Source: an uncultured Allomuricauda sp. (GTDB lineage: Bacteria > Bacteroidota > Bacteroidia > Flavobacteriales > Flavobacteriaceae). From it: 10,136 bases of DNA. Below are positions 6,523 to 10,136 of the stretch, in pieces (the stretch's first letter is position 1; each line of letters starts with the position of its first letter). The stretch covers positions 1-10,136 of the forward strand of contig CALDPL010000198.1 in assembly GCA_937911965.1 (NCBI GenBank), read 5' to 3'. The position numbers were made by a program, and so were the translations under genes. Below the pieces are notes generated by a model. That model had not been told where the DNA came from. It saw only the letters and a program-made list of their open reading frames with translations, and did not search any database.

Positions 6523-7272
6523 ATGAAAAGAATCACAATGCTTACTGCACTTTTATTGGGTGCCATGGCCTGGTCCCAGACCGATTACACCAAGTCCCTG
6601 AGCGGGATCCAATGGGTGAAGATCAAATCCAATTCTGACTTTACGGTCAAGACCCACGCCTCCAATGAGCTGTTGATCAAGGCTGGGGCCCCCATGGAGA
6701 TTCCCGATCGGGCCAAGGGGCTGAAGTTGGTGGGCGAAGGGGGTACGGACAACACCCAGGTCGGATTCTCGGTGGTCCAGGATGGCAACACCCTCTTGGT
6801 GCACAACCTGAGAAAATCCCAATCCGCGGAAATCCTTCTTCCAAAATCGATAAACCTCCAGGCAAAGATGAGCTGGAACGGGGATATCGAAATCGAGGGC
6901 CTCGGCGGGGAGATCGAAGTGGATTCCCAACTCAACGGAAACGTCAAGATCTCAGGGGTAAGCGGACCTGTAACGGCCAATACCCTCAACGGGGACCTTG
7001 TCGTGGAGTTCGACTCGGTAAAACAGGGATCCCCGACCTCCCTGTATTCGACCAATGGGGCCGTGGATGTGAGCCTTCCCTCCAACACCCCGGCCAACCT
7101 CTCCCTGAGTACCATCAATGGGAATGTGTATACCGATTTTGAGATCCAACTGCAGCAAAAGGATGGACTCAGTTCCATTTTGGGAAGGAAAATTGAAGCT
7201 TCGATAAACAAGGGCGGGGTGGAAATTTCCATGAAATCCACCAATGGGAACATGTACCTGAGAAAAAAATAG
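6523..7272 (+). CDS. Exported DUF4097-like beta-repeat protein (first paralogue)
   Basis: This is a 249-aa protein of unknown function. A signal peptide (MKRITMLTALLLGAMAWSQ) ends in the SQ typical of Bacteroidota exported proteins; no lipobox Cys is present. The mature part is beta-rich and carries short recurring units built around [T/L/I]NG followed by a hydrophobic strand: LNGNVKI, LNGDLVV, TNGAVDV, INGNVYTDF and TNGNMYL. This pattern fits the DUF4097 / head-GIN-type right-handed beta-helix families often called putative adhesins. ATG 6523 has an A-rich leader (AAAAATCAAAAAACGAATATC). It follows the anti-sigma gene by 19 bases and precedes a second copy of the same type. In this setting it may be a surface or periplasmic output or sensor of the sigma pathway; this is inference from context. 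Confidence 0.78.
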   Translation: MKRITMLTALLLGAMAWSQTDYTKSLSGIQWVKIKSNSDFTVKTHASNELLIKAGAPMEIPDRAKGLKLVGEGGTDNTQVGFSVVQDGNTLLVHNLRKSQSAEILLPKSINLQAKMSWNGDIEIEGLGGEIEVDSQLNGNVKISGVSGPVTANTLNGDLVVEFDSVKQGSPTSLYSTNGAVDVSLPSNTPANLSLSTINGNVYTDFEIQLQQKDGLSSILGRKIEASINKGGVEISMKSTNGNMYLRKK

Positions 7273-7297
7273 AACAACGATCCAAAAACATACAGCC

Positions 7298-8014
7298 ATG
7301 AAAAAAGTATTTATCCCATTGATTGTGGGCCTGATGGGCCTATCCCTAAATGCCCAGAAAGTCATTGAAAAGAACCTGGACCACAAAGGGCAGGCCATCG
7401 AGGTCGATGTGAAATTCGCCTCGGACATCCAAGTGTTGACCTGGGACCGGCCCACGGTATATTTCAAGGCGGAGATCACCACCAAGGACGGAAAGTTCCT
7501 GGACCTCTACCAATTGAATGTCGAACAAAACGACAAAACCATCAAAATCGCCCCCGAGGTGAACGAACTCTTCAAGGCCATCCACAGGGAGCGGGAAGGG
7601 AAGGATTCCGACCGTGGGGTACATCTGATGGATGGGGACTACGAATTCCACTATGTCCTCCAGGTCCCCAAAAATTCCAAGTTCAAGATCGGCAGCATCA
7701 ATGGGAACCTCAAGGCCGAGCTGATCGAAGGGGATTTTACCGCCGAACTGATCAATGGGGACATTGAAATCGAGGAATATTCCGGGGATATGGACCTTCG
7801 GACCATCAATGGGGAAATCGATCTGGTGATGCGGGACACCAAATTGGAGGCGGAGACCATCCACGGCAGCATCTATGTAGATGACACCCTCGAACTAAAG
7901 GTCATCGATAGGATCGTGGGACAAAAGGTCGAGGGCAGTTTTGATCGGGCCACCCACCGATTGAAACTCAATACCATCAACGGAAACCTATACCTCAGGA
8001 AGGAGGGGCGTTAA
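7298..8014 (+). CDS. Exported DUF4097-like beta-repeat protein (second paralogue)
   Basis: This 238-aa protein resembles its upstream neighbour. The signal peptide MKKVFIPLIVGLMGLSLNAQ ends in NAQ, with no lipobox. Its repeats are clearer: INGNLKAEL, INGDIEIEEY, INGEIDLVM, HGSIYVDD and a final INGNLYLRKE, spaced by about 18-22 residues between residues 137 and 235, consistent with coils of a beta-helix. The N-terminal half (about 20-130) is different, with VDVKFASDIQVLTWDRPTVYF and an acidic/basic middle (HREREGKDSDRG). Both paralogues end in nearly the same motif (NGN-[ML]-YLRK), which points to an old tandem duplication. The gap to the previous gene is 25 bases. Its stop codon overlaps that of the convergent DUF423 gene by four bases. 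Function is unknown; it is probably part of the sigma operon. Confidence 0.8.
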   Translation: MKKVFIPLIVGLMGLSLNAQKVIEKNLDHKGQAIEVDVKFASDIQVLTWDRPTVYFKAEITTKDGKFLDLYQLNVEQNDKTIKIAPEVNELFKAIHREREGKDSDRGVHLMDGDYEFHYVLQVPKNSKFKIGSINGNLKAELIEGDFTAELINGDIEIEEYSGDMDLRTINGEIDLVMRDTKLEAETIHGSIYVDDTLELKVIDRIVGQKVEGSFDRATHRLKLNTINGNLYLRKEGR

Positions 8015-8403
8015 AACCAAGGCTCAACAAAGGAATACAGAAGCAGGCCCCAACCGATCAACAACAGCAATCCCCCCAAGGGCGTCACGGGACCCAGGAA
8101 TTTGGGTTTGTTCCCCTTTGCGGCCCCCAGGCAGTGGGCATAGATGCTAAAGGAAAAGAGCAGGGTGCCGAAGATGAAGCAGTTGACCATGGCTGCGTGC
8201 AGGGGACGATCGAAACTGAGGTTGAACCCCAGGATCAGCAACACTATGGCGTGGTACATCTGATATCTTACCCCGGTCTCAAAACTTTGGAGCAGTTCCG
8301 GGCCCATTCTCTTTTTTAGGGCATGGGCCCCGAAGGCCCCGAAGAGCACGGCCAGAACACCGTAAAGGGCTCCCATGATCTGGGCAATTATTAAAGTTTC
8401 CAT
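8011..8403 (-). CDS. DUF423 family small membrane protein (YgdD/YwdK-like)
   Basis: This 130-aa integral membrane protein has about four TM helices. The conserved family signature is visible: GALYGVLAVLFGAFGAHALK near the N-terminus (residues 11-30), SFETGVRYQMYHAIVLLILG (40-59), and a C-terminal GPVTPLGGLLLLIGWGLLLY. These match DUF423 proteins such as E. coli YgdD and B. subtilis YwdK, whose biochemical role is not established. The length is normal. It lies 13 bases downstream of a gene for a membrane-anchored protein on the same strand, so the two likely form an operon. Its TAA shares the bases TTAA (8011-8014) with the stop of the convergent DUF4097 gene, leaving no intergenic space for separate terminators. 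Confidence 0.92.
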   Translation of the reverse strand: METLIIAQIMGALYGVLAVLFGAFGAHALKKRMGPELLQSFETGVRYQMYHAIVLLILGFNLSFDRPLHAAMVNCFIFGTLLFSFSIYAHCLGAAKGNKPKFLGPVTPLGGLLLLIGWGLLLYSFVEPWF

Positions 8404-8416
8404 TATTTATAGGGGT

Positions 8417-8866
8417 TTAGGGGTTGGATTCTTTGGGAAGGTCCGGGGAATCCCCGGCCATACCCAGTTGAAGATCGGCATAGAGTTTTTGGGTCTCCAG
8501 GCTGTCCCCCAGGTTGAGATAAAGGACCAGGGAGTCGCGGTGGACCATCCTGATCTTGCGTTGGTGCAGGTCGTCCACAAACACATATACCTTTCTTTGG
8601 TTGATGCTATCCTTGAAAACACCCTTTTCCCGGGCCCTCCATGAAAAGCCGTTGGAGCGTTCCATCTGGGGAATTTTGTCCACCATGCCCAGACTGTCCA
8701 CCTCCCCCATGGGGATGTTCCGGTAATAGATTCCGGAGAGTATCCTCAAGCTGCCATCTTCAAGGGAGTACCAATTTTTATAGTGCTCCACAAAGGCCAG
8801 AAGGCAGAGCAGGACCGTGCCCACGATCAACCCATTCCACAAGGCGGTACGTTTTTGTTTTCCCAT
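8417..8866 (-). CDS. Uncharacterised membrane-anchored protein (149 aa)
   Basis: I do not recognise a named family. The protein has a basic N-terminus (MGKQKR), one TM helix (about residues 10-26) and a soluble domain of about 110 residues. That domain alternates short strands and turns: LRILSGIYYRNIP, VDSLGMVDKIPQMERSNGFS, KVYVFVDDLHQRKIRMVHRD, SLVLYLNLGDSLETQKLYADL. The order of strands with a final helix recalls a small PH-like domain, but this is a guess from pattern. The C-terminus (about 130-149) is polar and Pro/Ser-rich. Similar proteins beside DUF423 genes in flavobacteria are annotated hypothetical as far as I recall. ATG 8866 is the natural start, with a plausible promoter upstream at 8891-8920. 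It is the first gene of a two-gene operon with the DUF423 gene. Confidence 0.8.
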   Translation of the reverse strand: MGKQKRTALWNGLIVGTVLLCLLAFVEHYKNWYSLEDGSLRILSGIYYRNIPMGEVDSLGMVDKIPQMERSNGFSWRAREKGVFKDSINQRKVYVFVDDLHQRKIRMVHRDSLVLYLNLGDSLETQKLYADLQLGMAGDSPDLPKESNP

Positions 8867-8890
8867 ATCGGCTCAAAATCAAATGAACTT

Positions 8891-8920
8891 TAAAGGTAAA
8901 CCAAATCCTTTTAAGGACAA
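8891..8920 (-). promoter_or_regulatory. Possible promoter for the 8866 gene and DUF423
   Basis: On the minus strand TTG (8920-8918) is followed after 19 bases by TACCTTTA (8898-8891), one base off TAnnTTTG. The predicted start of transcription, near 8885, gives a leader of about 19 bases. It lies back to back with the promoter of the divergent gene at 8980. Confidence 0.35.
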
Positions 8921-8935
8921 GAAACCGCATTCCCC

Positions 8936-8943
8936 TATCTTTG
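8936..8943 (+). promoter_or_regulatory. -7 promoter element for the 8980 gene
   Basis: TATCTTTG is an exact TAnnTTTG match. No TTG is found 17-23 bases upstream; only a TTTT (8909-8912) is nearby. The predicted start near 8950 leaves a 30-base A-rich leader before ATG 8980. It overlaps the TTG codon at 8941, arguing against that longer start. Confidence 0.5.
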
Positions 8944-8979
8944 GGATTTTCAGGGAATCCAAAACTTAAATTTCAGCCC

Positions 8980-9459
8980 ATGAACGCCGCTACCCTGGCC
9001 CAATTGAAAAAGGAACTGCAATTCAGGTCTCCCGAGGAAGTCCAGCAGGTATGCCTGCGATTGGCCCGTTTCAAAAAAGAGAACAAGGAACTGCTCACTT
9101 ACCTCTTGTTCGAATCGGACAACGAACAGGGCTTTGTGGATGCCGTCAAGTTGGAGGTGGAGGAACTGTTTTTCCTGATCAATCCCAACAGCTACCATTA
9201 TATCAAAAAAAGTGTGCGCAAGATCTTGGCAACCCTAAGGAAGTACATCCGCTATTCGGGAAACAAGGAGACCGAGGTGGAGCTCCTGTTGCATTACTGC
9301 GATCAATTGAAGTCCTTCAGGCCCTCCATAAAGGAACACCCTACCCTGACCAACCTCTACCATCGACAACTGGCCTTGATCGAAAAGAAGATCGATCTGC
9401 TTCACGAGGACCTACAATACGACTATGGGATGGCCTTGGAAAAGCTAAAAGAGTACTGA
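8980..9459 (+). CDS. Hypothetical cytoplasmic all-helical protein (159 aa)
   Basis: I do not recognise the family. The protein has no signal peptide or TM helix and is rich in Leu, Lys and Glu, with predicted amphipathic helices throughout: ATLAQLKKELQFRSPEEVQQ, LRLARFKKENKELLTYLLFE, YHYIKKSVRKILATLRKYIR, ETEVELLLHYCDQLKSF, and a final HRQLALIEKKIDLLHEDLQY. The phrase RFKKENKELLTYLLFE and the middle NPNSYHYIKKSVRKIL look conserved, and I recall similar hypothetical proteins in flavobacteria. ATG 8980 is chosen over TTG 8941 because the latter overlaps the -7 element and lacks helical sequence. It is flanked by its own promoter and a weak hairpin, so it is probably monocistronic. Helical packing suggests protein-protein binding, but no function can be assigned. 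Confidence 0.82.
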   Translation: MNAATLAQLKKELQFRSPEEVQQVCLRLARFKKENKELLTYLLFESDNEQGFVDAVKLEVEELFFLINPNSYHYIKKSVRKILATLRKYIRYSGNKETEVELLLHYCDQLKSFRPSIKEHPTLTNLYHRQLALIEKKIDLLHEDLQYDYGMALEKLKEY

Positions 9460-9463
9460 TACC

Positions 9464-9497
9464 ATTGCGGTTTCTTTAAGTGGGGGAGCAATTTTTA
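9464..9497 (+). terminator. Weak terminator-like structure after the 8980 gene
   Basis: ATTGC (9464-9468) and GCAAT (9488-9492) form a 5-bp stem around a 19-base loop, followed directly by TTTT (9493-9496). The loop is large and the stem short, so this is a poor intrinsic terminator. The same ATTGC/GCAAT words recur in the promoter downstream. Confidence 0.22.
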
Positions 9498-9508
9498 GAT
9501 CCATTCCA

Positions 9509-9539
9509 TTGAAGGCCATTGCAATTGTTGTATATTTTG
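9509..9539 (+). promoter_or_regulatory. Probable promoter of the metal-efflux operon
   Basis: TTG (9509-9511) is followed after 19 bases by TATATTTTG (9531-9539), which is TAnnTTTG with one extra central base. The predicted start is near 9546, only about 12 bases before ATG 9558. Repeats of ATTGCAA lie in the spacer and at the predicted start. Confidence 0.4.
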
Positions 9540-9551
9540 TATTATTGCAAC
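9518..9551 (+). repeat. Paired ATTGCAA motifs spanning the efflux promoter
   Basis: ATTGCAAT (9518-9525, a perfect palindrome) and ATTGCAAC (9544-9551) are 26 bases apart, one between the -33 and -7 boxes and one at the predicted start of transcription. This is a typical placement for a repressor's two binding sites. Binding by a metal-responsive regulator is inferred. Confidence 0.4.
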
Positions 9552-9557
9552 TTCACT

Positions 9558-9956
9558 ATGACAAAACTTGTCTCCATAGGAACTGCCCTGCTCATCTTTT
9601 TACAGAGCATCAACCTCCATTTCATCGATCTATTGGAGCTGGACAAGTTCGTGGAACACTACCAATTCCATGTGGATCAATACGGGGACGACCTGATGGC
9701 CTTTGTCTCAAAACACTATGGGGAAGAGAAGGATTCCCATAATCTGGCCCATCAGGAAGAACAACAGCAGCACGAGCAACTTCCCTTTCAGCAGCAATAC
9801 CAGGGATACCAGGTGTTGGGATTCGTTCCGGACTCCCTGCCCCTGCCCCAATTGCGTAAAGAATTCCCCTTGGACCCCAAGGGAAACTTCCATTACCACA
9901 TCTCCTACACCCCCATTTGGGGAGACGGGCACTTTCAGCCCCCGAAACAAGCATAG
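9558..9956 (+). CDS. Exported His/Gln-rich small protein preceding an RND metal pump
   Basis: This 132-aa protein has an N-terminal hydrophobic signal (about residues 3-20, KLVSIGTALLIFLQSINL) and no lipobox Cys, so it is probably periplasmic or retained by an uncleaved signal. It has ten histidines: His21, 34, 38, 53, 61, 65, 72, 112, 114 and 125. A central segment HQEEQQQHEQLPFQQQYQ (65-82) is very rich in Gln and His, and the C-terminus holds FHYHISYTP and GDGHFQPPK. I recall similar small proteins before CusA/CzcA genes in Bacteroidota, annotated hypothetical. A role in binding or buffering the exported metal in the periplasm is inferred from composition and context. ATG 9558 gives a proper signal peptide; earlier in-frame starts (9519) would overlap the promoter. 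The efflux pump gene follows after 79 bases. Confidence 0.78.
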   Translation: MTKLVSIGTALLIFLQSINLHFIDLLELDKFVEHYQFHVDQYGDDLMAFVSKHYGEEKDSHNLAHQEEQQQHEQLPFQQQYQGYQVLGFVPDSLPLPQLRKEFPLDPKGNFHYHISYTPIWGDGHFQPPKQA

Positions 9957-9966
9957 TTCATAGCAG

Positions 9967-9982
9967 TCCGGCCTTGACCGGA
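9967..9982 (+). other. Small hairpin between the His-rich gene and the RND pump gene
   Basis: TCCGG (9967-9971) and CCGGA (9978-9982) form a perfect 5-bp GC-rich stem with the loop CCTTGA. No T tract follows, so it is not an intrinsic terminator. It could be a processing or mRNA-stability element within the operon, or chance. Confidence 0.25.
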
Positions 9983-10035
9983 ACAGCCTGGGATGCCTTA
10001 TTCTAAGTATAACGCCATCTATTCCCCTATGAATC

Positions 10036-10136
10036 ATGTTTTCAAAACTCATAAGCTTTAGCGTACGCAACAAGTTCATTGTTCTGCTATTTACCCTTTT
10101 TATCGTATTGGTCGGACTGTACTCCCTGACCCGGAT
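10036..10136 (+). CDS. CusA/CzcA-type RND heavy-metal efflux pump, N-terminal fragment
   Basis: Only the first 33 codons are in the window; the frame is open at the right edge. The sequence starts MFSKLISFSVRNKFIVLLFT and continues into a hydrophobic stretch (about residues 13-29) ending in GLYSLTR. The phrase I-x-F-S-V-[RK]-N-K followed by the first TM helix is typical of CusA/CzcA inner-membrane pumps, which at full length have roughly 1,000-1,450 residues and export Cu(I)/Ag(I) or Co/Zn/Cd by proton antiport together with a membrane-fusion protein and an outer-membrane channel. The metal cannot be told from this fragment. The short His/Gln-rich exported protein upstream supports a heavy-metal pump rather than a drug pump. 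A second ATG at 10029 is in another frame that stops after 10 codons. Confidence 0.8.
   Translation, partial: MFSKLISFSVRNKFIVLLFTLFIVLVGLYSLTR

Noticed and set aside
6585..7277. 230-codon minus-strand frame inside the first DUF4097 gene
   Set aside because: Antisense shadow; the sense frame has a signal peptide and regular repeats, whereas this one shows no coherent features.
8889..8916. Imperfect inverted repeat TTTAAAGG / CCTTTTAA between divergent genes
   Set aside because: It needs a bulge to pair and overlaps ordinary AT-rich promoter sequence; not strong enough to call an operator.
10029..10061. Alternative ATG start seven bases before the RND pump start
   Set aside because: It is in another frame and meets a stop after 10 codons, while ATG 10036 gives the expected CusA-like N-terminus.
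1..10136. CRISPR array, insertion sequence, prophage or attachment site
   Set aside because: No regularly spaced direct repeats, no transposase or integrase-like frame and no duplicated tRNA end was seen. The tRNA-Asn at the left edge could be an integration site, but its 3' end is outside the window.

Overview
The window (10,136 bp) looks like a chromosomal segment of a marine-type member of the Flavobacteriaceae (Bacteroidota) with moderately high GC for that family. This rests on the gene products (FeoB, Sco1 and RseP of flavobacterial type, DUF4097 proteins with signal peptides ending in Q), on intergenic elements matching the Bacteroidota promoter pattern TTG-N(17-23)-TAnnTTTG, and on weak Shine-Dalgarno sequences. 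The genus cannot be fixed from the sequence alone. I see no phage, insertion sequence, CRISPR array or obvious horizontal island.

Layout. (1) Positions 1-55, minus: tRNA-Asn(GTT), cut at the left edge, with a good promoter at 77-108. (2) 125-1480, minus: rseP, a site-2 metalloprotease. (3) 1633-2307, plus: a Sco1/SenC copper chaperone. (4) 2395-5000, plus: a compact iron-uptake operon, feoA-feoB plus a 48-residue Cys-rich FeoB-associated protein, preceded by a promoter and an AT-rich palindrome that may be an operator. (5) 5178-8014, plus: a signalling operon made of an ECF sigma factor, an anti-sigma-like membrane protein (zinc-binding head, one TM helix, HEAT-like repeats outside), and two exported DUF4097 beta-repeat paralogues. 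(6) 8011-8866, minus: a DUF423 membrane protein and an uncharacterised membrane-anchored protein, convergent with the sigma operon; their stop codons share the bases TTAA. (7) 8980-9459, plus: an unrecognised cytoplasmic helical protein. (8) 9558-10136, plus: a small exported His/Gln-rich protein followed by the first 33 codons of a CusA/CzcA-type RND metal-efflux pump. The promoter in front carries a repeated ATTGCAA motif placed like a repressor operator.

Themes. Metal handling recurs: copper delivery to cytochrome oxidase (Sco1), ferrous iron import (Feo) and heavy-metal export (CusA-type). The other theme is envelope surveillance: RseP (intramembrane proteolysis, classically of anti-sigma factors) and a sigma/anti-sigma/surface-protein operon lie in the same window, although nothing in the sequence shows that RseP acts on this anti-sigma factor. 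No intergenic stretch exceeds 300 bases; the longest is 5001-5177, which holds a weak terminator-like hairpin and a candidate ECF promoter. I do not see a clearly novel defence or mobile system. The best candidates for new biology are the HEAT-repeat anti-sigma operon and the His/Gln-rich protein with its operator-like promoter.
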